From Halopseudomonas pelagia CL-AP6 (GTDB lineage Bacteria > Pseudomonadota > Gammaproteobacteria > Pseudomonadales > Pseudomonadaceae), in contig NZ_AROI01000034.1 of NCBI RefSeq assembly GCF_000410875.1, forward strand, positions 1 through 46,450: DNA of 46,450 nucleotides, written 5' to 3'. Of the stretch, positions 18,289 to 26,780 are shown piece by piece. The position numbers and the translations under genes are program-made. How positions within the stretch are numbered: the first letter of the stretch is position 1; each line of letters opens with the position of its first letter. The notes below the pieces were generated by a model. That model was not told the DNA's origin. It saw only the letters and a list, made by a program, of their open reading frames with translations, and searched no databases.

Positions 18289-18345
18289 CCATCGCGGCGG
18301 GGCCGCCGCTCCCACAAGAACCAGGCGAGCCGAATGCATATCTCC
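18289..18345. repeat. REP copy with extended flank
   Basis: ATCGCGGCGGGGCCGCCGCT and the following 'cccacaagaaccaggcgagccgaat' make up this copy. The flank is the reverse complement of the flank of the REP at 11299-11325, so the repeated unit is longer than the REP hairpin alone. Confidence 0.75.
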
Positions 18346-18423
18346 GTCATTTTCCGCCACCCTCACGCAGCCAGGGCCCCAAACACCACTGCCATCCTCG
18401 TGAAGGCGGGATCTAGCCCCCCC

Positions 18424-18573
18424 GTCATCCTCGCGAAAGCGGGGATCCATTGGCGGGTTTGGGCACGCGAATTTGTGCCTACCGAGCACCAAGGTCAAAA
18501 TGGATTCCCGCCTGCGCGGGAATGACTAGTGTTTCGTCATCCTCGCGAAAGCGGGGATCCATTGGCGGGTTTG
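18424..18573. repeat. three single hairpin elements
   Basis: Two complete copies of the GTCATCCTCGCGAAAGCGGG...ccattggcgggttt element (18424-18461; 18535-18573) enclose one copy of the other hairpin class, ATTCCCGCCTGCGCGGGAAT with 'caaaatgg' before and 'gac' after (about 18495-18526). The 733-bp gap between the AraC gene and the next DUF1329 gene is almost wholly repeats. Confidence 0.8.
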
Positions 18574-18593
18574 AGAGCGCAGAAGTACAAAGC

Positions 18594-18622
18594 AAAAAAA
18601 GGAGCCCGAAGGCTCCTTTTTT
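18594..18622 (-). terminator. rho-independent terminator of the second DUF1302-DUF1329 operon
   Basis: On the minus strand AAGGAGCC-TTCG-GGCTCCTT is followed by a long T tract, 25 bp after the DUF1329 stop. A TTCG tetraloop makes it a strong intrinsic terminator. Confidence 0.92.
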
Positions 18623-18646
18623 ATTGATTACCCGAAGGTGATCAGA

Positions 18647-20020
18647 TCAACGCACGCCAGAGGCCCGCAGGGCTGCCGGAGTGAACTGGTTGTAGCTGGG
18701 GTTGTAGTCATACTGAGGAGCAGAAGCTTCTTCAGTGTACATGCCCAAGGCGATGTACCGACCAGCCAGCAGGTCATACAGGGTTTCGATGGTGTAACCA
18801 GGCAGCTTCTCAACATAGTTGAATGCCAGGTGACCTTCACCTACGCGCCACAGCGTGCCACGACCGTCGTAATGGTCAGCCAGGCTGATCATCCAGGAGT
18901 CTTCGTCCATAAAGAAGTTACGCTGGGCGTAAATATGGCGCTGACCATCCTTGACGTTACCCTGCACTTCCCATACGCGATGCAGCTCGAAACGGGTGTG
19001 CTCGGGATTGATGTGACCGGCTTTCAGCACATCGTCATACTTCACTTCAGGGTTTGCCATCTCGTAGCTGTTGTACGGGATGTAAACTTCCTTCTTGCCA
19101 ACCAGCTTCCAGTTGTAACGGTCAGGTGCGCCGTTATACATGGAGAAGTTGTCAGAAGTACGCATGCCGTCGGAAGCGGTGCCTGGGCCGTCATAGGCTA
19201 CCTGCGGTGCGCGACGTACACGACGCTGGCCAGCGTTGTAGACCCACGCCATGCGTGGCTCTTTCAACTGATCCAGGGAGTCGTGAACCAACAGTACGTT
19301 ACCGGCCAAACGCGAAGGCGCGTTTACACGCTGCTTGAAGTACAGCAGGGTGTTGGGCACGGTGGACGCGTCCACGTCAGACATCTGCGCGGGGTAACCT
19401 ACTTCCTCTTCCATCTTGATGAGGGTGTAGGAACCATTCGCCTGCGGCATGGCCTGCATGTACCAGCGCTTGATGTTCATGCGATGGCGGGTGTTGTGGT
19501 TCCAGACGACTTCCGCACCGGACTTGGGAATCGGGAAGGCGAAGGTGCCGTGGGAGAAACCCTCGATACCATCACCGCCGTTAACCAGCTTGGCCTGGCC
19601 AGCGGTTTCCTTGACCTGGTCGTAAACCGACTGCGGAAAATTAACAGTACGGTGGCTCTTGTAGACCGGCATCTGGTAGGTTTCTGGATAGCGCTCAAAC
19701 AGAGCAATCTGGCCAGGGGTCAGGTTGTCGCTGTGTTCCTTGTAGTTCTGGGCAGTGATGACAAATTCAGGCTGCTCGTCCGCGAACGGGTTGGATTGGA
19801 AGTTGTTCGCCAGCTCCCGGCCTGCGTCAGTACCCAGACCGCCAGTCCACTCAGGGATGGTACCTGCAGCGTTACCGGCCTTCTCTGCGCCGATTGGCGT
19901 CAGAGTATTGCCCAGGCTATTGATTTCTTCTTGCGTCAGGCTCTGAGCCATAACGCCAGATGCCAGCAGGCTTAACGCCAGACCACCAGCACCTAATAGA
20001 GTTTTTTGCATACGGATCAT
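18647..20020 (-). CDS. DUF1329 domain protein, periplasmic (copy 2)
   Basis: This is a 457-residue paralogue of the protein at 13396-14769, the same length and nearly collinear. It has the same type of signal peptide (MIRMQKTLLGAGGLALSLLASGVMA). Differences cluster in the first 110 residues; the core (for example 225-400) is almost unchanged. It follows its DUF1302 partner by 23 bp with GGAG before the ATG. Presumed role as for copy 1, a periplasmic partner of an outer-membrane barrel, with no proven biochemical function that I know of. Confidence 0.92.
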   Translation of the reverse strand: MIRMQKTLLGAGGLALSLLASGVMAQSLTQEEINSLGNTLTPIGAEKAGNAAGTIPEWTGGLGTDAGRELANNFQSNPFADEQPEFVITAQNYKEHSDNLTPGQIALFERYPETYQMPVYKSHRTVNFPQSVYDQVKETAGQAKLVNGGDGIEGFSHGTFAFPIPKSGAEVVWNHNTRHRMNIKRWYMQAMPQANGSYTLIKMEEEVGYPAQMSDVDASTVPNTLLYFKQRVNAPSRLAGNVLLVHDSLDQLKEPRMAWVYNAGQRRVRRAPQVAYDGPGTASDGMRTSDNFSMYNGAPDRYNWKLVGKKEVYIPYNSYEMANPEVKYDDVLKAGHINPEHTRFELHRVWEVQGNVKDGQRHIYAQRNFFMDEDSWMISLADHYDGRGTLWRVGEGHLAFNYVEKLPGYTIETLYDLLAGRYIALGMYTEEASAPQYDYNPSYNQFTPAALRASGVR

Positions 20021-20043
20021 TATTTTTATCTCCAGTTGCCTGT

Positions 20044-21909
20044 TTAGAAGCTTACGCCGAAGCTGACGGCGGCAAAGTCGCGATCAACCATGGTGTTGTA
20101 CTTGCCGTCAAAGAAGTTGGTGTAACTCAGGCTGGCGTTGTACTTGTTCGCATAATCGGCGTTGACGCCAATGCTCACAGATTTGCCATTTTCGTTGAAG
20201 TTCGGGCTGTAGCCCTCTACATCATGAGAAAAGGCAACGTTCGGGGTCAGGTTGATACCGGCGATTACGTTGCTGTAATCCAGGGACGCGCGCATGCGGT
20301 AACCCCAGGAGAAGTCAGTGTAGAAACCGTCGTTTTCGCACCAGCTGGCGGCTTTTGGCGATCTGGCCGCAGCGGCAGTACCTTCATTGGATGAGCAGGT
20401 GCCATCAGCAAAAGGACTTTGGCCAAACAGCGAGTCACGACCAAACTTGGTAGTGCCATCACCCGTTCCCAATCCACTGATGTAGTTAGCACCTACTTCG
20501 CCGACCAGGGAAAGGCGGCTTGCACCCAATACGCGGTCAATGAAATGCACAGCGCTCATCGACGCCTGCCAGAACTCTTTGCGTTCGTAGCCGCGAATTT
20601 CATCGCCTGGCATGGTTCCGTTTTCCAGGCCACGATGCGTATTGTCTTGCCCTGTCAGGAAAGGAGTGCCTGATCCGGCGGCAAGCAATGCCGTGCGGCT
20701 CATATCGCCTGTATTGATTTGCAGAGGCATGTTCGGACGGTAGCTCAACTCACCCGCTACAGAGGCCCCAGCGATGTCAGTCTGGAAGCTCACACCGTAC
20801 ATCCGGATGTCTTCTGGGTACTCAAAGAAATAACCTGCACCACCCAAGTCACCCTGGTAGCCTGGGACGGGAACGGCTAACGCGGCAAACTGCTCAGGTG
20901 TTATAAAGCCGCCATTTAGCAGCCCACTAGGCCCGGCAACCCGGCCAGCTATGTTGGAATACAACGGAGTGCGGCTGTGATAATTCATGAAGAAGAAGCC
21001 GAACTCGGTATCGTTCAGAGCAGGAGCAAAGTATCTGAATGCAACACCGAACTGTCCGTCATCGCTTGCGTCCTTATCTTTGCTGGAACGTGCGATGTAG
21101 GTCAGCTCTGGCTGTTGACCTTGTGGGAAGTCAGCGCCTGAATAAACAAGACGATCAGTACAACCTTTAGCTGCAACGTCACTTCCTGCGAAGAAGGTGC
21201 CGCAGTTATCAACTACGGTTGGCGCCCATTTTATCTGGTAAAAAGCTTCCATACTCAGGTTGTCAGTCAGTCCCTGAGAGAAGTAAAGCATCTCAACAGG
21301 CAGCAAGCCTTCTTTCAGCTCTGCGCCGGGACGACGGAAGGCAGACACATCGATAGGGTTGATGGAGTTGATGCCGTTCTGAATAAACAGGCCTTCACCC
21401 CAGCTCACTACCTGGCGACCCAAACGCACGTTGCCTGGGTTATTGCCGATGGAGTAGTTGTGATAAACGAAAGCATCAAGCAGCTGAACGCCTGAACCCT
21501 TCTGCAGCGGGTCACGGCCGGAATCGCTGATATCATAGAAACGCTGGCTACCGTCTTTGGTTTCAAAGTCGTACCAGTAGTTGCCGCGCAAGAACGCGCC
21601 GGAATCGCCATAGCGCATTTCTACGTCATGGGAACCCTTGAAAATCTTGGAGAAGATATCCCCACTTTTGTAATTCTGCCGGCCATCGTCCGAAGTGCGT
21701 GCAGCGGCTCGCCCACCGTTATCAACCGAAATAAAACGATCATCCGCATCGGTAGTCGACATACTTGCGCCGATAGACATCTGCGAGTCAATCTGGCCAG
21801 TAATCGGACCGATATTGAAATTAGCTGCGTTTGCAGAACCTGTGAAACTGGCTAGGCCAATAGCCAGCGGCAAGGCCGCAAGCGACCAAGCATGCATTTT
21901 TTTTGTCAT
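20044..21909 (-). CDS. DUF1302 outer-membrane protein (copy 2)
   Basis: The frame is open to 21933, but the start at 21909 gives MTKKMHAWSLAALPLAIGLA, identical to the paralogue, and has the same GGAGCAGCACA ribosome site. The 621-residue product has a signal peptide, barrel-like alternation and C-terminal Phe (VSFGVSF). It is longer than copy 1 because of insertions in surface-loop-like stretches (for example around the GRVAGPSGLLNGGF and GSGTPFLTGQDN regions). Loop divergence on a conserved barrel suggests altered ligand specificity. It is encoded with DUF1329 downstream and a divergent AraC regulator. Confidence 0.9.
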   Translation of the reverse strand: MTKKMHAWSLAALPLAIGLASFTGSANAANFNIGPITGQIDSQMSIGASMSTTDADDRFISVDNGGRAAARTSDDGRQNYKSGDIFSKIFKGSHDVEMRYGDSGAFLRGNYWYDFETKDGSQRFYDISDSGRDPLQKGSGVQLLDAFVYHNYSIGNNPGNVRLGRQVVSWGEGLFIQNGINSINPIDVSAFRRPGAELKEGLLPVEMLYFSQGLTDNLSMEAFYQIKWAPTVVDNCGTFFAGSDVAAKGCTDRLVYSGADFPQGQQPELTYIARSSKDKDASDDGQFGVAFRYFAPALNDTEFGFFFMNYHSRTPLYSNIAGRVAGPSGLLNGGFITPEQFAALAVPVPGYQGDLGGAGYFFEYPEDIRMYGVSFQTDIAGASVAGELSYRPNMPLQINTGDMSRTALLAAGSGTPFLTGQDNTHRGLENGTMPGDEIRGYERKEFWQASMSAVHFIDRVLGASRLSLVGEVGANYISGLGTGDGTTKFGRDSLFGQSPFADGTCSSNEGTAAAARSPKAASWCENDGFYTDFSWGYRMRASLDYSNVIAGINLTPNVAFSHDVEGYSPNFNENGKSVSIGVNADYANKYNASLSYTNFFDGKYNTMVDRDFAAVSFGVSF

Positions 21910-22353
21910 TGTGCTGCTCCGTTTGGGTGACATGAACCTGTGTATCTGAAGACACGTTCAGGACAGCAGCAGTCTGGCACGCACTCTGCAGTAAAGACTT
22001 GCCCCAAAAGGCCAAATTAATTAACTTAGCCGGCCATTCAGGGCATGAATTTGCGTTATAGATTTCAACGGTTGCACAGAGCCTGCGAATGGGCTTGAAA
22101 GATATTGTTACAGCGTCAGGCAGCAATCGCTTTGGACAAACAGGCAGTTACTGCACTCTAACTGGCTATTGGAAGCGTACGCATGCTTAGGCATTAAAGC
22201 CCTTTAGCTCAATAGTTGCTTTGAAGCTGGGAGCCCTGAAGTAGCACTGCGAGCCTTCAAGGGGGCTCGAACACCGTTCCGCATTGCGGAATGGCATTTC
22301 ATGCTTACGAAGTACGGCCAAGCCGCCATGATGATACTGCCATAAGGAATTGA
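21910..22353. promoter_or_regulatory. divergent control region of module 2 with operator-like palindrome
   Basis: The 444-bp gap holds TTGCCCCAAAAGGCCAAA at 21999-22016, 90 bp upstream of the DUF1302 start, matching the site of module 1 in both sequence and distance. It also has a short hairpin (TTCCGCATTGCGGAA, 22278-22292) nearer the AraC gene. No gene of its own is evident. Confidence 0.45.
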
Positions 22354-23376
22354 ATGAGAGTCGACGGCAAGAAAGGAACAAGTACTCAACTAGGTGAACG
22401 GGTGTTCTGGATCCCGGTGATTGACCAGGCGCTTAAACAGTACGAGCGATCACTAGAGCGCTCCAGCCTCGTGCAGAACCTGAGCGCCAGCCAGCTTAAT
22501 AGCGGCTTTATAGACCAGGCCTGCTGCTCCCTGATATGGGAGGAAGCCACGCGGCTGGCCGACGATCCCTTATTTGGTATGCGCTTGCACCGGGTTTTCT
22601 GCCCTACCCCGATCAACGCCATTGCCCTGACCGCCCAGGCCTGCCCCAACCTCGGCGCGGCAGTGAATAACATGACCCGCTTTTTTTCTATTGTCAGCAC
22701 ACAGGTGAAGCTGGAAATCAGAGCGGTTGATGATGTCGTGGAGATCATCCTGATTCCCCAGGGTGCGCCCCATGCCCAGCATCTTGAGGCGCTTACCGGC
22801 TATATGAGTCGGCTGGTCAATCAGTTGGATTTGGATGAGGAAGGGTTGCTCAAGAACATTACCCTGGGCCGTACCCATGCCGATACTGACCTGTGCGCAC
22901 GGGTGTTGGAAGCAGTGGCAGTAAACACTGGCGAGCATTACAGCCTGCAACTCAAGCGTGAGCTAATGGACAAGCCACTTGCCACCGCAGACAGCTTTCT
23001 ATTACCGCGCTTTACCGAAGCCATGCAGGATCTGTTGGCAAATATGCCGAGCAATGACCTGGTAGAACAGGTCAAGCGGCGGATTCATATATTGCTTGGT
23101 TCTGGTGATATGTCGGAAGAGCGCGTAGCGGCGCCAATGAACATCAGCCCGCGCCACCTGCGCCGCAAGCTAAGCCAGGAGGGTACCTCCTATGAACAAC
23201 TGGTGGATGAAGTACGCCGCGATTCGGCGATTCGCATGATCAGCGAGGGGCAGCTGTCTTTGACCAGTATTGCTTATGAACTGGGGTTTCTCGACCCAAG
23301 CAGCTTTACCCGCGCGTTCCGCCGCTGGACGGATATGAGCCCTACGGCGTTCAAGCGGCAGTTGCTGGCGCCTTAG
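22354..23376 (+). CDS. AraC-family transcriptional regulator (module 2)
   Basis: This 340-residue regulator is paralogous to the one at 16867-17913. The N-terminal arabinose-binding-like effector domain (about 20-205) is only moderately similar to that of copy 1; the C-terminal HTH domain shares ISPRHLRRKL and ELGFLDPSSFTRAFRRWT. AAGGAATTGA before the ATG gives a usable ribosome site. It is divergent from the second DUF1302-DUF1329 pair and probably activates it in response to an envelope-derived ligand. Confidence 0.92.
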   Translation: MRVDGKKGTSTQLGERVFWIPVIDQALKQYERSLERSSLVQNLSASQLNSGFIDQACCSLIWEEATRLADDPLFGMRLHRVFCPTPINAIALTAQACPNLGAAVNNMTRFFSIVSTQVKLEIRAVDDVVEIILIPQGAPHAQHLEALTGYMSRLVNQLDLDEEGLLKNITLGRTHADTDLCARVLEAVAVNTGEHYSLQLKRELMDKPLATADSFLLPRFTEAMQDLLANMPSNDLVEQVKRRIHILLGSGDMSEERVAAPMNISPRHLRRKLSQEGTSYEQLVDEVRRDSAIRMISEGQLSLTSIAYELGFLDPSSFTRAFRRWTDMSPTAFKRQLLAP

Positions 23377-23431
23377 GCGGGTACCCAGCTTCCGCCGATT
23401 ACCTCAGCGCTGCTTTGGCACTGACCCCGCC

Positions 23432-24289
23432 CTACTCCGGTTTCACAAACAGCAACGTCATCCGGTCGCTTTCACCAATACCCATATAGCGTGCCCGCCC
23501 TTCAGTGCCGCCACGCAAGGTCGGGGGCAGACTCCAGACGCCGTGTGGGTGGTCGGCGAGATCCTGGGCGTTATGGTTGACGGGGCTGCGCGACACCAGC
23601 TCAAAGCCGGCCTCCTCAGCCAGGTCTACAACCAGTTGCTCATCGACATAACCGGTTTTGACCATATCCTCCAACGAGCTACCTGGGCGCGCGCGATGTT
23701 CGACCAGGCCTAGCATGCCGCCGGGTTTGAGCACGGCGTGCATCTTCTGGAACACCACTTTGGTCTCGTCCATACCCGCTGCCAGCCAATTGTGTACGTT
23801 GCGGAAGGTCACTACCCGGTCGGCGCTGTTCGGCTCGGTTATTGGCTGCTCGGGGTCGTAGTTGAGGGTCGCCAGCTCGACCCGGTCATAGACTTTGGCC
23901 CGGCTCTGCAACTTGCGTTCATAGTCACTGCGCGACTTGGCGAAAAACTCGGGGCCGCCTTCCGGATCAAAATGCGCAGCGATGAGCTTGCCGTCTTCGC
24001 GCAGCAGCGGCGCAAGGATCTCGGTATACCAGCCGCCGCCCGGCCAGATTTCCACTACGGTGTGGTCGGCCTCGAGCGCGAAGAAGCTGAGTGTTTGCGC
24101 CGGATTGCGATGGGCATCGCGCATGATGTTGGATATTGACCGCGAGCTGCTGGCCACCGCCTGGCGGATGACTTCCACGTCTTCATACTGCAATACCGGG
24201 GGCGCAGTCTCCGAGTCAGGCACTACCTGGGCTTGGGCTGCATAGGCTGCGGTCAAACAAGCCATTCCTATCAACAAACGCCGCATCAT
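23432..24289 (-). CDS. exported class I methyltransferase-like protein
   Basis: This is a 285-residue protein with an apparent Sec signal peptide (MMRRLLIGMACLTAAYAAQA, cleavage about 20/21) followed by a class I methyltransferase-like domain. It has motif I VVEIWPGGGWYTE (78-90), an RVVTFRNVHNWLA motif IV-like stretch and LKPGGMLGLVEHR (post II). Exported proteins of this type are widespread in proteobacteria; as SAM is cytoplasmic, whether they are active methyltransferases is doubtful. Its C-terminal half has several His (NHNAQDLADHPHG). It is divergent from arsS. Function not known to me. Confidence 0.82.
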   Translation of the reverse strand: MMRRLLIGMACLTAAYAAQAQVVPDSETAPPVLQYEDVEVIRQAVASSSRSISNIMRDAHRNPAQTLSFFALEADHTVVEIWPGGGWYTEILAPLLREDGKLIAAHFDPEGGPEFFAKSRSDYERKLQSRAKVYDRVELATLNYDPEQPITEPNSADRVVTFRNVHNWLAAGMDETKVVFQKMHAVLKPGGMLGLVEHRARPGSSLEDMVKTGYVDEQLVVDLAEEAGFELVSRSPVNHNAQDLADHPHGVWSLPPTLRGGTEGRARYMGIGESDRMTLLFVKPE

Positions 24290-24314
24290 CGCTCCTCATG
24301 TTAAAAATTCTTCG

Positions 24315-24346
24315 ATGACCCTAACAGTTGGATACATAAGGGTCAT
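24315..24346. promoter_or_regulatory. inverted repeat in the divergent promoter region before arsS
   Basis: ATGACCCT (24315-24322) and AGGGTCAT (24339-24346) form an 8-bp perfect inverted repeat with a 16-bp spacer. It lies between the exported methyltransferase-like gene and arsS, in the region where both promoters must be. It could be an operator or a weak hairpin; no regulator is identified. Confidence 0.35.
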
Positions 24347-24432
24347 GTTCTTGATGGGTTTTTTCTTTCCAAGCTGTAACAATCACCCTATGCCTGACTC
24401 CAATCAGCAAATAGCTAGAGAGGCCAATCCCT

Positions 24433-25395
24433 GTGCGCGATACGTTACCCCTGCTGGATCGATTGTCATTTCCTGCCATCGCTCGCAGCGGGCTGCAAAC
24501 ACTGCAGGTGAACCTTACTTATACCTGTAACCAGCGCTGTCTGCATTGCCATGTTAATGCCGGGCCGACGCGCACGGAAGCGATGAGCGATGCCGTGCTG
24601 GGCAACTTGTATGACGTGATCGATGCCCATTCGGTTCAAATACTCGACTTGACCGGGGGCGCACCGGAAATGCACCCGCGGTTCCGCGATATTGTCGTGC
24701 ATGCGCGCGAGCAGGGGCTGGAGGTGATAGACCGCTGTAACCTGACCATTCTCAGCGAGCCTGGTTACGAAGGCCTGGCGGAGTTTCTTGCTCAGCACCG
24801 CGTGCGCGTATCCGCGTCCCTGCCCTGCTATTCCCGCGATAACGTCGATAAACAGCGCGGTGATGGCGTGTTCGTGCGCAGCATTGAAGGCCTGCAGCTG
24901 CTCAATAAATTGGGCTATGGCCAGCCCGGCTCCGATCTGGAACTGAATCTGGTCTACAATCCGCAGGGCCCCAATCTACCCCCACCCCAGGCCGCGCTAC
25001 AGGCGGACTACAAGAGCCACCTGGCCGAAGACTTCGGCATCGTCTTCAATCAGTTGCACACCATTACCAATCAGCCGATTGCGCGCTTTGGCAGCACCTT
25101 GATCAGCAAAGGGCAGTTCAATGAGTACATGGCGCTGCTGCGCGACAACTTCGGCGACGCCAATATGGCCGCGCTGATGTGCCGCAGCATGGTCAGTGTG
25201 GACTGGCAAGGTTACCTGTACGACTGCGATTTCAACCAGATGCTCGATCTACCCATGAACCTGCTCGCGCGCGACCGCAGCCACCTGCGCGACCTGCTGG
25301 ATGCGCGGATGGAGAACAACCCCATTGTGACGCGCGATCACTGTTTCGCCTGCACTGCAGGCCAAGGCTCAAGCTGCGGCGGCGCGCTAGCCTGA
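24433..25395 (+). CDS. arsS: ArsS-type radical SAM protein (arsenosugar biosynthesis / rSAM-SeCys family)
   Basis: It starts at a GTG with AGAGAGG 9 nt upstream; an in-frame stop at 24412 excludes longer forms. The 320-residue radical SAM enzyme has the cluster-binding CNQRCLHC (C32, C36, C39), LDLTGGAPEMHP (SAM-binding GGE-like segment), and a C-terminal Cys-rich block with CFACTAGQGSSCGG (C304, C307, C315), the 'selenodomain' of the TIGR04167 family, here with Cys rather than Sec. ArsS proteins are proposed to transfer an adenosyl-derived moiety to dimethylarsenite in arsenosugar synthesis. No arsM is in the window. The downstream TIGR04282/TIGR04283 transferases are the expected partners. 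Confidence 0.9.
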   Translation: MRDTLPLLDRLSFPAIARSGLQTLQVNLTYTCNQRCLHCHVNAGPTRTEAMSDAVLGNLYDVIDAHSVQILDLTGGAPEMHPRFRDIVVHAREQGLEVIDRCNLTILSEPGYEGLAEFLAQHRVRVSASLPCYSRDNVDKQRGDGVFVRSIEGLQLLNKLGYGQPGSDLELNLVYNPQGPNLPPPQAALQADYKSHLAEDFGIVFNQLHTITNQPIARFGSTLISKGQFNEYMALLRDNFGDANMAALMCRSMVSVDWQGYLYDCDFNQMLDLPMNLLARDRSHLRDLLDARMENNPIVTRDHCFACTAGQGSSCGGALA

Positions 25396-25435
25396 CCGGG
25401 CAGGCACACCGGTTGTGGTAGGGGCCGTTTTTTTT

Positions 25436-26268
25436 GTGGGAGCGCTGGCCTCAGCGCGATGGGGTTGTTTCTGGTAGGAGCGCCGGCCTCGGCGCGATGG
25501 GGTCAGTGTCTGGGACGGTCGAGTTCCACCTCGACCAGCTGAGTCGCTACGAGCACTTGTGTCGAGATGGAACTCGACACTCCCAGGGTTCCACGCCCAG
25601 GCGGGCGCTCCTAGCGGTGATGTGGCTACACACCGATTCTGCTGGGAGCGCCGGTTTTTTTTGTGGGAGCGCTGGCCTCAGCGCGATGGGGTTGTTTCTG
25701 GTAGGAGCGCCGGCCTCGGCGCGATGGGGTCAGTGTCTGGGACGGTCGAGTTCCACCTCGACCAGCTGAGTCGTTGCGAGCACTTGTGTCGAGATGGAAC
25801 TCGACACTCCCAGATATCCACGCCCAGGCGGGCGCTCCTAGCGGTGATGTGGGTACATACCGATTCTGCTGGGAGCGCCGGTTTTTTTTGTGGGAGCGCT
25901 GGCCTCAGCGCGATGGGGTTGTTTCTGGTAGGAGCGCCGGCCTCGGCGCGATGGGGTCAGTGTCTGGGACGGTCGAGTTCCACCTCGACCAGCTGAGTCG
26001 TTACGAGCACTTGTGTCGAGATGGAACTCGACACTCCCAGACATCCACGCCCAGGCGGGCGCTCCTAGCGGTGATGTGGCTACATACCGATTCTGCTGGG
26101 AGCGCCGGTTTTTTTTGTGGGAGCGCTGGCCTCAGCGCGATGGGGTTGTTTCTGGTAGGAGCGCCGGCCTCGGCGCGATGGGGTCAGTTTCTGGGACGGT
26201 CGAGTTCCACCTCGACCAGCTGAGTCGTTACAAGCACTTGTGTCGAGATGGAACTCGACACTCCCAGG
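25436..26268. repeat. 227-bp tandem array (3.7 copies) of a REP + inverted-pair composite
   Basis: Units begin at 25436, 25663, 25890 and 26117, exactly 227 bp apart, and are nearly identical. Each holds two REP-like palindromes (GAGCGCTGGCCTCAGCGCGA and GAGCGCCGGCCTCGGCGCGA) followed by the second-family element with GTCGAG/CTCGAC arms, then 'cacgcccaggcgggcgctcctagcggtgatgt' and a poly-T stretch. The last copy stops after 152 bp, 8 bp short of the marR stop codon. The array fills the 881-bp gap between arsS and marR. Overlapping long ORFs in it are by-products of the repeat. Confidence 0.95.
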
Positions 26269-26276
26269 GCTGGGGG

Positions 26277-26738
26277 TCAATCCGTAGCGGCGGCGTCTGT
26301 ATGCTGCAGCACGTCCTGATAGATGCGCTCGGCGGCGAGCTTGAGGGCGCGGGCCTGCTCCAGATTCATGCTGGTCATGCAGAACATTTTGTGCGGGATG
26401 TCACTGGCTTGGTCACGCATGGCCCTGCCGTTGGCGGTGAGGATGATCAGCCATTGGCGCTCGTCTTCCGCGCCCTTGCGGCGGCCGATCAGGGCTTTGC
26501 TTTCCAGCCGTTTTAGAATCGGCGTCAGGGTGCCGGAGTCGAGCCGGGTGTCTTCCACCAGTTGTTTAATCGGTACGCTGTCGTGTTCCCAGAGCGCCAG
26601 CATGACCAGGTATTGCGGGTAGGTCAGCCCGAGCGGCGCCAACAGTGGGCGGTAGGCACGGACCATGGCGTTGCTCGCGCTGTAGAGCGAATGGCAAAGC
26701 TGGTTACGCAGCAGCAATGGGTTATGGGTATCGGTCAT
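26277..26738 (-). CDS. MarR-family regulator, OhrR-like
   Basis: Taking the ATG at 26738, the protein is 153 residues (MTDTHNPLLLRNQLCHSLYS); the frame is open to 26777, where another ATG follows a possible operator. It has the OhrR style: a Cys at position 15 in NQLCHSLYSA, YRPLLAPLGLTYPQYLVMLALWE, and the winged helix with LDSGTLTPILKRLE and RRKGAEDERQW. OhrR proteins sense organic hydroperoxides through that N-terminal Cys and repress detoxification genes. It is divergent from the DUF1499 gene; two identical TTTTGCGCACAAG boxes lie between them. Confidence 0.9.
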   Translation of the reverse strand: MTDTHNPLLLRNQLCHSLYSASNAMVRAYRPLLAPLGLTYPQYLVMLALWEHDSVPIKQLVEDTRLDSGTLTPILKRLESKALIGRRKGAEDERQWLIILTANGRAMRDQASDIPHKMFCMTSMNLEQARALKLAAERIYQDVLQHTDAAATD

Positions 26739-26780
26739 GGGCGGCTCGGCATCAGGACTTGGCATAAGGCAGTACATTTA

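Noticed and set aside
18638..19975. 445-codon plus-strand open frame opposite the second DUF1329 gene
   Set aside because: It is antisense to a clear, paralogous, signal-peptide-bearing gene; the equivalent frame in the first copy is broken, and the product has no recognisable family.
24433..25395. Selenocysteine in the ArsS-type protein
   Set aside because: No in-frame TGA occurs within the frame before the terminal stop and the C-terminal motif positions are Cys; no SECIS element is needed.
25434..26516. Several overlapping plus-strand frames with repeated WERWPQRDG and SRWNSTLP peptides
   Set aside because: They are translations of the 227-bp array in shifting frames, with no ribosome site or conserved domain; 227 is not a multiple of three.
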